A DNA stretch of 64,000 nt, taken from NCBI GenBank assembly GCA_964247745.1, contig CAXTVT010000004.1, positions 1 to 64,000 on the forward strand. Direction: 5' to 3'. The number at the start of each line of letters is the position of its first letter. Position 1 is the first letter of the stretch. Below, piece by piece: positions 17,212 through 26,205 of this stretch. Origin of the DNA: RH-AL1 sp964247745. GTDB taxonomy: Bacteria > Pseudomonadota > Alphaproteobacteria > Rhizobiales > Beijerinckiaceae. The notes beneath the pieces were generated by a model that saw only the letters and a program-made list of their open reading frames with translations, ran no database searches and had not been told where the DNA came from. The position numbers were made by a program, and so were the translations under genes.

Positions 17212-19008
17212 ATGGCGAATACGAATGGCACGACCGTCACCAGCGGCACGACCGACGAGGTCACATCCGGGAATTCCGCAAGCAACACGATTGTTCAGAA
17301 CGGCGGCACGCTTCAGGTCGACAACGGCGCCACCGAGACCGGCGCCTCGATCCAGGCTGGCGGCGTGGAAGTCCTGCTGGGCAACGCGACCTCGACGGGC
17401 GACGATGTCTTCGGGACCATCGACGTCGGCAACGTCCCTCCCGCACAGAACACGTCGACCGCCGTCGTCAACAACGTCACGATCGAGAACGGCGGCGTGG
17501 TCGCCCTGACCATCAAGGGCACGTCGGTCAACGGGGTGACGGTGCTGACCGGCGGCTCCCTGACGATCAACGGCAATGCCGCCGCGAACACCGTGACGCT
17601 CTCGGGCGGCCTGCTCGATCTGCAATCGCCCAAGGCCGACAGCACGAACACGAGCGGCGCGTCGGCCGGCGGCACGCTGACCTTCGCATCGGGCGTCAAC
17701 AGCCGCCTTCAGCTCGACGTGGCGCAGACGGGCACCAACGGCACCACGTTCGCCCAGACCATCACCGGCTACGCGCCCGGCGACGTCATCGAACTCAAGA
17801 CGCTGACCGTCGCCAATCCGATGGTAACGACGACGACGAGCAACGGCAATACGACCGTCACGGTCGGCGGCACGAATACCGGCGCCGAGACCTTCACGTT
17901 CGCCAACACGCCGGCGACGACGCTCTTCGCCACGCAAACCGATGCCAATGGCGGGACCGACCTGATCGAGACGCCGTGCTTCGCGACCGGCACCCGGATC
18001 CGCGTCCTGCGCGCCGGCACGCCGACGAACGTGGCGGTGGAGGATCTGATTGTCGGAGACACGGTCGTCACGGCGGCCGGCGCCGCCCGCCCGATCCGCT
18101 GGATGTCCCATCGCACGGTGGATTGCCGCCGGCACCCGCGGCCGCTGGAGGCGCTGCCGATCCGGATCGCGGCTCACGCTTTCGCACCGGCGCGACCTTC
18201 GCGCGACCTCGTCCTGTCCCCGGGCCATTCCATCTGCGTGGACGTCCACGGCGAGGTCCTGATCCCGGTGGGAGCGTTTATCAACGGCACGTCGGTCGTC
18301 CAGGACCAGGTCGACAGCGTCACCTACTGGCACGTCGAGCTCGACAGCCACGATATCCTGCTGGCGGAGGATATGCCGGCCGAGAGCTACCTCGACATGG
18401 GCAATCGCGGCTTCTTCGAAGGGAGCGGCGTCGTCGCGCTGCACGCCTCGCCGGACGCCCCGGCGAGAACCCACGCCAATTTCTGCCGCCCGTTCCACGC
18501 CTTCGGCGAAGTCGTCGAACGCGTGCGCGAGCAGATGCGATGCCAAGCCGAAACGCTCGGCTGGCAGCGGCAAACGTCTGGGTTCGACCTTCACCTGGAC
18601 GTCGATGGCGTCCGCATCGAGCCGACGCGTCGTGGCGCGACGGCGGTGTTCGCTCTTCCGGCATCTTCGCGCCGCGTCTGGCTCGTCTCGGACGCGAGCC
18701 GCCCGACCGATGTCGGCCCCTCGCCGGATGGACGCACACTGGGCGTCTGCGTCGGCACGCTCACGATCGTCGACGGTTTCGAGACCCGGGAGATCGAGGC
18801 ATGGGACGAACGCCTCGATCTCGGCTTTCATTCTCCCGAAGCCGAAGGGCTTTGGCGCTGGACCAACGGCCGAGCGCTTCTGCCGTACGGTCTTTGGGAA
18901 GGCTGCGAAGGCACGATCAATCTTCGCGTCGACTTCCGGCACGGTCCGCTGGCGTGCTGGCGACGATCCCCCGCGGGCGACCGGGAGCCGACGCGCCGCC
19001 TGGCCTGA
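17212..19008 (+). CDS. adhesin-like repeat protein with Hint domain
   Basis: 598 residues. The first 240 residues are Gly/Thr/Asn-rich repeats of the autotransporter passenger type (QNGGTLQVDNGATETG, QAGGVEVLLGNATSTG, ENGGVVALTIKGTSVNG) that should form a beta helix. At about residue 256 a Hint (Hedgehog/intein, Hint_2) module begins with CFATGTRIRVL; the nucleophile is the Cys, and later motifs are LVLSPGHSICVD and LIPVGAFING. About 180 residues of unknown fold follow. No classical signal peptide or outer-membrane beta barrel is present, so export may be by another route. Hint domains can self-cleave at the Cys, releasing or attaching the N-terminal part. ATG 17212 follows GGAG. Confidence 0.8.
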   Translation: MANTNGTTVTSGTTDEVTSGNSASNTIVQNGGTLQVDNGATETGASIQAGGVEVLLGNATSTGDDVFGTIDVGNVPPAQNTSTAVVNNVTIENGGVVALTIKGTSVNGVTVLTGGSLTINGNAAANTVTLSGGLLDLQSPKADSTNTSGASAGGTLTFASGVNSRLQLDVAQTGTNGTTFAQTITGYAPGDVIELKTLTVANPMVTTTTSNGNTTVTVGGTNTGAETFTFANTPATTLFATQTDANGGTDLIETPCFATGTRIRVLRAGTPTNVAVEDLIVGDTVVTAAGAARPIRWMSHRTVDCRRHPRPLEALPIRIAAHAFAPARPSRDLVLSPGHSICVDVHGEVLIPVGAFINGTSVVQDQVDSVTYWHVELDSHDILLAEDMPAESYLDMGNRGFFEGSGVVALHASPDAPARTHANFCRPFHAFGEVVERVREQMRCQAETLGWQRQTSGFDLHLDVDGVRIEPTRRGATAVFALPASSRRVWLVSDASRPTDVGPSPDGRTLGVCVGTLTIVDGFETREIEAWDERLDLGFHSPEAEGLWRWTNGRALLPYGLWEGCEGTINLRVDFRHGPLACWRRSPAGDREPTRRLA

Positions 19009-19014
19009 CGGACG

Positions 19015-20301
19015 TCAGGCCGCGCGCATCGCGGCGGCGAAGGCGCCGACGGCCGAGGTCATGCCGGCGGCGATCTCGTCGATCTCGCGGGCGAGGCTCG
19101 ACACCGAAGTGGCCGAACTCGCGGTGTCGCCGATCGAGCGCACCACGTTCTCGATGTGCCCGCTCATCGACGCCGTGCCGGCCGCGGCCGAGCGCACGTT
19201 GCGGGCGATCTCCTGCGTCGCCGCGCCCTGTTCGTGCACCGCGGAGGCGATGATGGTCGAGATGTGCTCGACCTCGGAGATCTTCTTCTGGATCTTGTCG
19301 ATCGCCTCGACCGAGAGTTCGGTGGCTTCCTGCATCTCGGCGATCTGGCCGGAGATGTCCGCCGTCGCCTTCGCGGTCTGGGTGGCGAGCGTCTTCACTT
19401 CCTGCGCCACGACGGCGAAGCCGCGGCCGGCATCGCCGGCGCGGGCCGCCTCGATCGTGGCATTGAGGGCCAGCAGGTTGGTCTGCGCGGCGATGCGCGA
19501 GATCAGGCTGACGACGTCGCCGACCTTCTGCGCGGCGGTGGAAAGCCGACCCATGCCGGCGTTGGTCTCGACGGCGCGCTCCACGGCGGTACGCACGACG
19601 TTCGTCGACTGCACGACCTGGCGGCTGATCTCCTCGATCGAGTCGAGCAGCTGCTCGGAGGCGGTGGCCACGGAGGACACGTCGCCGGCGGCGTCGTTCG
19701 AGGCGCTGGTGGCCTTGTCCGAGCCGTCGTGGGCGTGGCGGGCGGAGGTCGTCATGGTCTCGCCCGTTTCGGCGAGGCGGCGCGTCATCGTCTCGACACG
19801 GCGCAGGCTGGCGGTGAGGCTTGTGGCGAAGCGCTCGATCTTGTCGCGCATGTCGCGGAGGCGGGCATCCGGCAGGGCGGCCGCGTCCGGCACGGGAGCC
19901 GCGCGGCGGTCGGCGGCTTCGCGCAGCGCGACGAAGGCGCGGGCGAGGCGGCCGATCTCGTCGTCGCGACCTTCGCCCTCCATCGTCGGCGGCGCCTTGC
20001 CGGCGGCGAGCTGTTCGGCGGCATCGGCCAGCGCGGCCAGCGGGCGGCCGACGGACGTGCGAATGACGGGGACGGACACGCCGGCCATGATCGCCGCGGC
20101 GAGCACCGAGGCCAGCGCGAGGCTCCACTGACCGGTGCGGACCGCGCCGACGATGCCTGCGCCGACGTCTCCGGGCACCAACGCGGCCTCGCCCTCGACG
20201 TTCGAGAGCAAGGTCCAACCGTAGGCGCCCAAGGCGAGGACCAGGCCGATCAGCAGCCACTGCCGCACGATCAGGCTGCCTCCGACCGATACCCTGCCCA
20301 T
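19015..20301 (-). CDS. methyl-accepting chemotaxis protein
   Basis: A 428-residue chemoreceptor. Two membrane helices (LIVRQWLLIGLVLALGAYGW, and WSLALASVLAAAIMAGVSVP) enclose only about 25 residues, too small for a periplasmic ligand domain. A HAMP-like segment follows, then a long coiled-coil signalling domain whose tip reads ISRIAAQTNLLALNATIEAA and GRGFAVVAQEVKTLA, the CheA/CheW-contact region. The sensor input must therefore be cytoplasmic, membrane-borne or through a partner. The start ATG 20301 is chosen over an upstream frame without receptor features. It is divergent from gshB. Confidence 0.9.
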   Translation of the reverse strand: MGRVSVGGSLIVRQWLLIGLVLALGAYGWTLLSNVEGEAALVPGDVGAGIVGAVRTGQWSLALASVLAAAIMAGVSVPVIRTSVGRPLAALADAAEQLAAGKAPPTMEGEGRDDEIGRLARAFVALREAADRRAAPVPDAAALPDARLRDMRDKIERFATSLTASLRRVETMTRRLAETGETMTTSARHAHDGSDKATSASNDAAGDVSSVATASEQLLDSIEEISRQVVQSTNVVRTAVERAVETNAGMGRLSTAAQKVGDVVSLISRIAAQTNLLALNATIEAARAGDAGRGFAVVAQEVKTLATQTAKATADISGQIAEMQEATELSVEAIDKIQKKISEVEHISTIIASAVHEQGAATQEIARNVRSAAAGTASMSGHIENVVRSIGDTASSATSVSSLAREIDEIAAGMTSAVGAFAAAMRAA

Positions 20302-20398
20302 CGCCACGTCCCGCGCTTCACGTGGCGTAAACCTAAGGGCATTGCGTTCACAGCCGGTAAATGCTTCCGGGTTCCGGCAAGCTTTTGTTGGATATGCC

Positions 20399-21370
20399 AT
20401 GCCGCTGAACGTCGCCGTGCAGATGGATCCGATCGAGCGCATCTCGATCGCGGGGGACACGACCTTCGCGCTCATGCTCGAGGCGACCCGCCGCGGGCAC
20501 GCGCTGACCTACTACCAGCCCGATCAGCTGAGCCTGCGCGGCGGCAAGGCGGTGGCGCGCGCCGCGGCGCTCGCCGTACGCGACATCGTCGGCGACCACT
20601 TCACCCTCGGCGCCGAGGCGAGCCTCGATCTCGCGACGATGGACGTCGTGCTGCTGCGGCAGGACCCGCCTTTCGATCTCGCCTACATCACGTCGACCCA
20701 CATCCTCGAGCGGCTGCCGCCGACGACGCTGGTGGTCAACGAGCCCGCCAGCGTCCGCAACGCGCCCGAAAAACTCTTCGTGATGGACTATCCCGACCTG
20801 ATGCCGCCGACGCTGATCACCCGTGACAAGGCGGAGATCCTGGCGTTCCGCCGCGAGCACGGCACCGTGGTGATGAAGCCGCTGCATGGCCACGGCGGCG
20901 CCTCGGTGTTCAAGGTCGACGAGAAAGACGGCAATTTCGGCTCGCTGTTCGACCTTTTCTCAACGCTTCTGCGCGAACAATGGGTGGTGCAGGGTTTCAT
21001 CGCCAACATCGTGAAGGGTGACAAGCGCATCATCCTGGTCGATGGCGAGCCGCTCGGCGCGGTGAACCGGGTGCCGGCGGAGAACGACATCCGCTCCAAC
21101 ATGGTGCGCGGCGGCGCCGCGGCGGCCACCCAGTTCACCGATCGCGAGCTCGAGATCTGCGCCCGCATCGCGCCGGAGCTGAAGCGGCGCGGGCTGTTGC
21201 TGGTGGGGATCGACGTCATCGATGGCTATCTCACGGAGATCAACGTCACCTCGCCGACCGGAATTCGCGCCATTTCCCGAACAGGCGGCCCCGACCTCGC
21301 CGTCCCGGTCTGGGACGCGATCGAGCGCAGGCTCGCCGAGCGCCGCGGTGCCGCAGGCGCCGCCCTGTGA
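20399..21370 (+). CDS. gshB: glutathione synthase
   Basis: A 323-residue ATP-grasp ligase that joins gamma-glutamylcysteine and glycine to make glutathione. Typical motifs are VAVQMDPIERI at the start, LRQDPPFDLAYI, NEPASVRNAPEKL, MKPLHGHGG (ATP-grasp), VVQGFI, GDKRIILVDG and GIDVIDGYLTEINVTSPTG. ATG 20399 matches the family start. glnD begins 10 bases downstream on the same strand, so the two are probably co-transcribed. Confidence 0.95.
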   Translation: MPLNVAVQMDPIERISIAGDTTFALMLEATRRGHALTYYQPDQLSLRGGKAVARAAALAVRDIVGDHFTLGAEASLDLATMDVVLLRQDPPFDLAYITSTHILERLPPTTLVVNEPASVRNAPEKLFVMDYPDLMPPTLITRDKAEILAFRREHGTVVMKPLHGHGGASVFKVDEKDGNFGSLFDLFSTLLREQWVVQGFIANIVKGDKRIILVDGEPLGAVNRVPAENDIRSNMVRGGAAAATQFTDRELEICARIAPELKRRGLLLVGIDVIDGYLTEINVTSPTGIRAISRTGGPDLAVPVWDAIERRLAERRGAAGAAL

Positions 21371-21380
21371 GGCACGCTCC

Positions 21381-24203
21381 ATGACGGTCGTCCTCGAACG
21401 CGTCGCCTCGCACCGCCGCCGCCGCGCCCCGCGCGACGGCTTCGACGTCGCGGATTATTTCGACGGTCCCGCACTGCTCGCCGCATTGGGGGCCCTGCAC
21501 CTCGGCGCCGGGATCGACGGCATCGCGCATTTCGACGTCGTCACGCTGTTTCGCGACGCGCTGGGCGCGGCGCGCGAGGCGGTGCGCCGCGACCTCGACG
21601 CGGAAGGCGACGGGCTGCGCTGCGCGACCCACCTCTCGGCGATCGAGGACGAGCTGATCGCCACGCTGTTCACCTACGTCGCGACCCACGTCCACCCTGC
21701 CGCGCCGGAGGTCCAGCGGCGGCTCGTGGTGGCGGCGGTCGGCGGCTACGGCCGCGGCACGCTGGCGCCGGGCTCCGACATCGACCTGCTGTTCCTGCTG
21801 CCCGCCAAGGACGATGCCTGGGCGCTGAAGGCGGTCGAGGCCATGCTCTACACGCTGTGGGACCTGCGCCAGAAGGTCGGGCACGCCACGCGCTCGATCG
21901 AGGATTGCCTGAAATACGCGCGCGAGGACATGACGGTGCGCACCGCCCTGCTCGAGGCGCGCTTCATCCTCGGCGACCGCGACCTCTTCGAGACCATGCG
22001 CGAGCGCTTCGACCGCGAGGTGGTGCGCGACACGCCGGCCGAGTTCGTCGCCGCCAAGCTCGCCGAGCGCGACGCGCGCGTGCGCAAGGCCGGCCGCAGC
22101 CGCTATCTCGTCGAGCCCAACGTCAAGGATTCGAAGGGCGGCCTGCGCGATCTCAACACGCTGTTCTGGATCGCGAAATACGTCTACCGCGTGCGCGACG
22201 CCTCCGAGCTCGTCCAGGCCGGGCTGTTCTCGCGCAAGGAATACCGTCTGTTCCTGCGTTGCGAGGAGTTCCTGTGGCGGGTGCGTTGTCACCTGCATTT
22301 CGAGACGGGCCGCGCCGAGGAGCGCCTGTCCTTCGATCTCCAGCGCATCCTCGCCGACAAGCTCGGCTACAGCGCCCGCGCCGGACTCCACGGCGTCGAG
22401 CGCTTCATGAAGCATTATTTCCTGATCGCGAAGGAGGTCGGCGACCTCACCGCGATCGTCTGCGCCGCGCTCGAGGAGCGCCAGGCCAAGCCCTCGCCGA
22501 TGCTCGACCGCTTCTTCGGCCGGATGTGGCGGCGCAAGGACGTGCTCTCCTCCAAGGACTTCGTCGTCGAGAACGCGCGGGTCACCTTCGCCGATTCGGC
22601 GATCTTCGCCCGCGATCCGGTCAACCTCATCCGGCTGTTCGCCACGGCCGACGAGAGCGGACTCGCGATCCATCCCGACGCGATGCGGCTCGTCTCGATG
22701 AGCCTGACCCGGATCGATGCCGCCATGCGCCTCGATCCCGAGGCCAACCGGCTGTTCCTCGCGATCCTGACGTCGCACGGCGCGCCGGCCGTGGTGCTGC
22801 GGCTGATGAACCAGGCGGGCGTGCTCGGCCGTTTCATCCCCGAGTTCGGCCGCGTCGTCGCGCTGATGCAGTTCAACATGTACCATTCGTACACGGTGGA
22901 CGAGCACCTGATCCGCTCCGTCGGCATTCTCGCCGACATCGAGAGCGGGCGCAGCGCCATCGAGCACCCGCTGGCGTTGGAGGTCCTGCCGGCGATCGCC
23001 GACCGCACGGTGCTTTACGTCGCGATGTTCCTGCACGACATCGCCAAGGGCCGCATGGAGGACCATTCGCTGGCCGGGGTCGCCGTGGCGAAGAAGCTCT
23101 GCCCGCGCCTGGGGCTCGACCCGCGGCAGACTGCCGACGTCGCCTGGCTGATCGAGCAGCATCTCGTGATGTCGGACACCGCCCAGCGCCGCGATCTGTC
23201 GGACCGCCGCACTATCGAGACCTTCGCCGCGCTGGTCGGCACGCTCGATCGGCTGAACATGTTGTTCGTGCTCACCATCTGCGACATCCGCGCGGTCGGC
23301 CCGGGCGTGTGGAACAGCTGGAAGGGCGAGCTGCTGCGCACGCTGTACTGGGAGACCGAGCACGTGATCTCGGGCGAGCATTCGACCGTGGCGCGCGAGC
23401 GGCGCGTCGCGGCGGCGCGCGAGGAGCTGCGCGCGGCGCTGCCGAAATGGACCGACCACGACTTCGACGCCTACGCCGGGCGCCACCAGGCGCCGTACTG
23501 GCTCAAGGTCGACCTCGCCCACAAGGTGCGGCACGCCGCCGTGCTCAACATGTCCGAGGTCGAATCGCCGGGCCCGATCGTCGACACCACGACCACGGCC
23601 GGGCGCGGCATCACCGAGCTGACCGTGATCGCACCCGACCATCCGCGCCTGCTCTCGATCATCGCCGGCGCCTGCGCCGCGGCCGGCGCCGACATCGTCG
23701 ACGCGCAGGTGTTCACCACGACGGACGGGCTGGCGCTCGACATGATCCACGTCACGCGGGCGCTCGACCAGGACGAGGACGAGCTGCGCCGCGCCGGCCG
23801 CATCGCCACGGCGATCGAGCGCGCGCTCACCGGCGAGATCCGGCTCGGCGAGATCGTCGCCGCCCGCCGCCGCGCCGAGCCGCAGCCGGCCGAGGTGTTC
23901 GACGTCGAGCCCGAGGTGAAGATCGACAATGCGCTGTCGAACCGGTTCTCGCTGATCGAGATCGCCGGGCTCGACCGGCGCGGCCTGCTCTTCAACATCA
24001 CCGCCGTACTGTCGCAGCTCGATCTCAACATCGGCTCGGCGCATATCGCGACCTTCGGCGAGCGCGCCTCGGACACCTTCTACGTCACCGACTTCTCCGG
24101 CGCGAAGATCACCGAGGCCGGCCGCAAGGCCGAGATCCGCGACGCGTTGCTCGGCGTCTTCGACGGCAACCCGGCGCGCCAGCTGGAGACGCTGGATCTG
24201 TAA
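21381..24203 (+). CDS. glnD: bifunctional PII uridylyltransferase/uridylyl-removing enzyme
   Basis: A 940-residue nitrogen sensor. Domains in order: nucleotidyltransferase with GGYGRGTLAPGSDIDLLFL (about 115-135), a GlnD-specific linker with KDSKGGLRDLNTLFWIAKY, an HD uridylyl-removing domain with FLHDIAKGRMEDHS and the acidic/His residues of LIEQHL, and two C-terminal ACT domains (LTVIAPDHPRLLS and IEIAGLDRRGLLFN) that bind glutamine. It uridylylates PII proteins when glutamine is low and reverses this when high. The length is normal for alphaproteobacteria. No PII gene is in the window. Confidence 0.96.
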   Translation: MTVVLERVASHRRRRAPRDGFDVADYFDGPALLAALGALHLGAGIDGIAHFDVVTLFRDALGAAREAVRRDLDAEGDGLRCATHLSAIEDELIATLFTYVATHVHPAAPEVQRRLVVAAVGGYGRGTLAPGSDIDLLFLLPAKDDAWALKAVEAMLYTLWDLRQKVGHATRSIEDCLKYAREDMTVRTALLEARFILGDRDLFETMRERFDREVVRDTPAEFVAAKLAERDARVRKAGRSRYLVEPNVKDSKGGLRDLNTLFWIAKYVYRVRDASELVQAGLFSRKEYRLFLRCEEFLWRVRCHLHFETGRAEERLSFDLQRILADKLGYSARAGLHGVERFMKHYFLIAKEVGDLTAIVCAALEERQAKPSPMLDRFFGRMWRRKDVLSSKDFVVENARVTFADSAIFARDPVNLIRLFATADESGLAIHPDAMRLVSMSLTRIDAAMRLDPEANRLFLAILTSHGAPAVVLRLMNQAGVLGRFIPEFGRVVALMQFNMYHSYTVDEHLIRSVGILADIESGRSAIEHPLALEVLPAIADRTVLYVAMFLHDIAKGRMEDHSLAGVAVAKKLCPRLGLDPRQTADVAWLIEQHLVMSDTAQRRDLSDRRTIETFAALVGTLDRLNMLFVLTICDIRAVGPGVWNSWKGELLRTLYWETEHVISGEHSTVARERRVAAAREELRAALPKWTDHDFDAYAGRHQAPYWLKVDLAHKVRHAAVLNMSEVESPGPIVDTTTTAGRGITELTVIAPDHPRLLSIIAGACAAAGADIVDAQVFTTTDGLALDMIHVTRALDQDEDELRRAGRIATAIERALTGEIRLGEIVAARRRAEPQPAEVFDVEPEVKIDNALSNRFSLIEIAGLDRRGLLFNITAVLSQLDLNIGSAHIATFGERASDTFYVTDFSGAKITEAGRKAEIRDALLGVFDGNPARQLETLDL

Positions 24204-24206
24204 GGC

Positions 24207-24518
24207 CTAGCGCGCCTGCAGCACCGGTCGCACGTCGGGCGTGATCGGGTTCTGGAACAATCCGAAATCCGTGGCGCGTTCCGTGAGCGAGCGCTCGTGC
24301 AGCTTCTGCTCGCGGCAGATCGCGTAATCCTTCGTGCCGGGCGTGAGGCCGTAGCTGCGGCAGACCGCGTCGTCCTGCGGGAACATCGCCACCGGCGAAC
24401 CGACCGGGGCGCAGTCCCGGTTGGCGATGCCGAGCATGCAGTCGCGCGGATCGCAGCCGCCCAACCCGATCAGGGCCAGCAGCGCGGCGGCGGCGGTGAG
24501 GCCTCGTGACTGGGGCAT
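24207..24518 (-). CDS. small lipoprotein of unknown function
   Basis: A 103-residue protein with a signal sequence ending in the lipobox LGGC (Cys about residue 22), so it should be lipid-anchored. The mature part contains several Cys (CDPRDC, CAPVG, VCRSY, ICREQ) and no recognised domain. The stop codon is 3 bases from the glnD stop, making the two genes convergent. An upstream start at 24551 would add 11 residues before the signal peptide and is less likely. Confidence 0.65.
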   Translation of the reverse strand: MPQSRGLTAAAALLALIGLGGCDPRDCMLGIANRDCAPVGSPVAMFPQDDAVCRSYGLTPGTKDYAICREQKLHERSLTERATDFGLFQNPITPDVRPVLQAR

Positions 24519-24569
24519 GGCTCGATCTACCATGCGGCCCGCGGCGCGCAAAGCCGTCGCGGCGCCGGT

Positions 24570-25082
24570 TCAGAACACGGGCTCGCCGCGTGTCTCCAGC
24601 GCCGCGGCGATAGCCGTCAGCGCGCGGGTCTTGCGGTTGTGGAAGGTCTGCGGCGTCCAGCCGCGTTCGCGGCATAGCGCGCGCAGCGAACGCCCCCGGG
24701 CCGAGCGGTGCGCCCACAAGGTGGCGACCAAAGCCAGATCGGGGCTGGTCGCGCGCAGCAGGCGCAGCCATTCGAGTGCGCGGTCCATCCGGTCGATGGC
24801 GAGGCCGCTGGGCCGCAACGCGAGCTCCGAGAGGCGGGCGCCGGCCCGCTCGCGGCGCTCCGCCTCGGGCAGCTCGGACTGGGCGAGCTGGTCGGCCCAT
24901 TCGAGCCGGTGCTGCGGCCAATGGTTGCCGGGCGCGCGCGGTCCGCGCGGTCGCGGCAGCCGGTCGAGCGTGCGCATCGCCTCGACGAGGCGGCGGCCGA
25001 CGTGGCCGGGCGTCCAGGCCGAAGGCGGCGCGACGTCCTCTTGGTCGAGCGACGGGTCGGAAGGCGCGAGCGCGTCAAGCAT
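24570..25082 (-). CDS. DUF6362-like phage-type protein
   Basis: A 170-residue protein with WTPGHVGRRLVEAMRTLDRLP at the N-terminus and a C-terminal helix-turn-helix-like segment (LRALCRERGWTPQTFHNRKTRAL). The pattern matches DUF6362 proteins, which occur in prophages and phage-like loci and resemble small DNA-binding regulators. It overlaps the upstream GcrA-like gene by 8 bases and is probably co-transcribed with it. Function unknown; I rely on pattern memory for the family. Confidence 0.6.
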   Translation of the reverse strand: MLDALAPSDPSLDQEDVAPPSAWTPGHVGRRLVEAMRTLDRLPRPRGPRAPGNHWPQHRLEWADQLAQSELPEAERRERAGARLSELALRPSGLAIDRMDRALEWLRLLRATSPDLALVATLWAHRSARGRSLRALCRERGWTPQTFHNRKTRALTAIAAALETRGEPVF

Positions 25083-25410
25083 CGTCGTCCAGGATGTTGT
25101 CGAGGAGGGTGGGGTCGGAGCCGGCGACGAGCAGCAGCATGCGGATCAGGCGTTCGCGGCTGAGCCCGCGCCGCCGCGCGGCGGCGTCGAGGCCGTCGCG
25201 GACCTCCGTCGGCAGGCGGCGGTCGGCGACGTCCCGGAGCGCGAGGCCGAAGCGATTGGCCTGGCGGCGTACGTTGCCCGGCGTGGAGTCGACGGCGGGG
25301 TCGTGGGCGATTCCCGCGACGTCGAGGCCGCGGCCGACGAGGAAGCCGAGCCGCGCGACGCGGTCGTGGGTCCAGGGGCGCCGCGACAGAGAGGGGTGAT
25401 GGCCTTGCAT
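25075..25410 (-). CDS. GcrA-like helix-turn-helix protein
   Basis: About 111 residues. The N-terminal RPWTHDRVARLGFLVGRGLD, followed by a short insert and TPGNVRRQANRFGL, resembles the DNA-binding helix-turn-helix of GcrA cell-cycle regulators (WTDERVELL ... NAVIGKVHRLGL). The rest is a helical tail. A GTG one codon upstream (25413) is also in frame; ATG 25410 is preferred. It is divergent from the S24-type repressor, with 83 bases between them, the layout of a phage-like control switch. Confidence 0.55.
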   Translation of the reverse strand: MQGHHPSLSRRPWTHDRVARLGFLVGRGLDVAGIAHDPAVDSTPGNVRRQANRFGLALRDVADRRLPTEVRDGLDAAARRRGLSRERLIRMLLLVAGSDPTLLDNILDDDA

Positions 25411-25493
25411 CACCGCTGTATCGGTAATTTAACTCATCATGTCAAGGCCATCTTACCGAATGCAAATTGCGATAAATCGGCTATTGTACCGTT
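25411..25493. promoter_or_regulatory. divergent control region of the S24 repressor
   Basis: An AT-rich stretch, unusual for this window, between the GcrA-like gene and the repressor. TATTGT at 25482-25487 sits seven bases before the repressor ATG and no Shine-Dalgarno sequence is visible, so the repressor mRNA may be leaderless, as for lambda cI. Short GGTAA/TTACC-type elements could be operators. Assigning them is inference. Confidence 0.35.
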
Positions 25494-26147
25494 ATGCAGT
25501 TGAAAGATGTCCTCGAACGGGTCGAGAGCCGGCTCAAGGCGCTGAACATGTCGGCGCATGCCGCCTCGATGGCGGCCAAGAAGCCCGATGCGGTGCGCAA
25601 CCTGCGCCGCGCCGTGCAGAACGGCGAACGCCGCGGCATCACCACCGACACGCTGTCGGCGCTGGCCCCCGTGCTTCAGACCACCGCCTCGTGGCTGATG
25701 GAGGGCGCGGCGGAGGTGCCGGCGACCTCGACGAGCCTGCGCGTCGTCGGCCGCATCGGCGCCGGCGCCGAGATCCTGCCGGAATACGAGCAGCTTCCGC
25801 CGGAGGGCCTCTACGATATCGATGTCGCGCTGCCGCTGTCGCCCGACACCATCGCCTTCGTCGTCGAAGGCGACAGCATGTGGCCGCGCTACAATGCGGG
25901 CGACATCGTGGTGTGCTCCGACGCCGAACACGACCCGGCGCTCATCACCGGGCGCGAGGCGGCGGTGCGCACCGCCGACGGCAAGCGCTTCCTCAAGACG
26001 ATCCGCCGGGGATCGGCGCAGAACAGCTACGATCTCGAGAGCCACAACGCGCCGCCGATCCGTGGTGTGGCGATCGCCTGGGCGTCGCCGATCCTGATGA
26101 TGCTGCCGAACCCGAAGCTGGCCGGCGTCCGCAGCCTTCTTAGGTAA
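25494..26147 (+). CDS. phage-type repressor with S24 (LexA-like) peptidase domain
   Basis: 217 residues. The first 75 form an alpha-helical, XRE-like DNA-binding region (MSAHAASMAAKKPDAVRNLRR). The C-terminal half is a LexA/CI-like S24 domain: VGRIGAGAEILPEYE around the region where self-cleavage would occur, the catalytic Ser in VVEGDSMWPRY, and a Lys in ADGKRFLKTI. Such proteins are cleaved or inactivated after DNA damage with RecA. It is not LexA itself because the DNA-binding domain differs. Together with the divergent GcrA-like/DUF6362 pair it looks like the control region of a lost or minimal prophage. Confidence 0.8.
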   Translation: MQLKDVLERVESRLKALNMSAHAASMAAKKPDAVRNLRRAVQNGERRGITTDTLSALAPVLQTTASWLMEGAAEVPATSTSLRVVGRIGAGAEILPEYEQLPPEGLYDIDVALPLSPDTIAFVVEGDSMWPRYNAGDIVVCSDAEHDPALITGREAAVRTADGKRFLKTIRRGSAQNSYDLESHNAPPIRGVAIAWASPILMMLPNPKLAGVRSLLR

Positions 26148-26205
26148 ATTGACCTTGAAATAGGCTTTAATACCTGTAGGTTTGTGGCCTTCCTCGGAGG
26201 CTTTC

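Noticed and set aside
21246..24044. 932-codon open frame on the minus strand opposite glnD
   Set aside because: It is an antisense shadow of a GC-rich gene. Its composition is His/Arg/Gly-rich with no domain, while the + strand encodes a complete GlnD.
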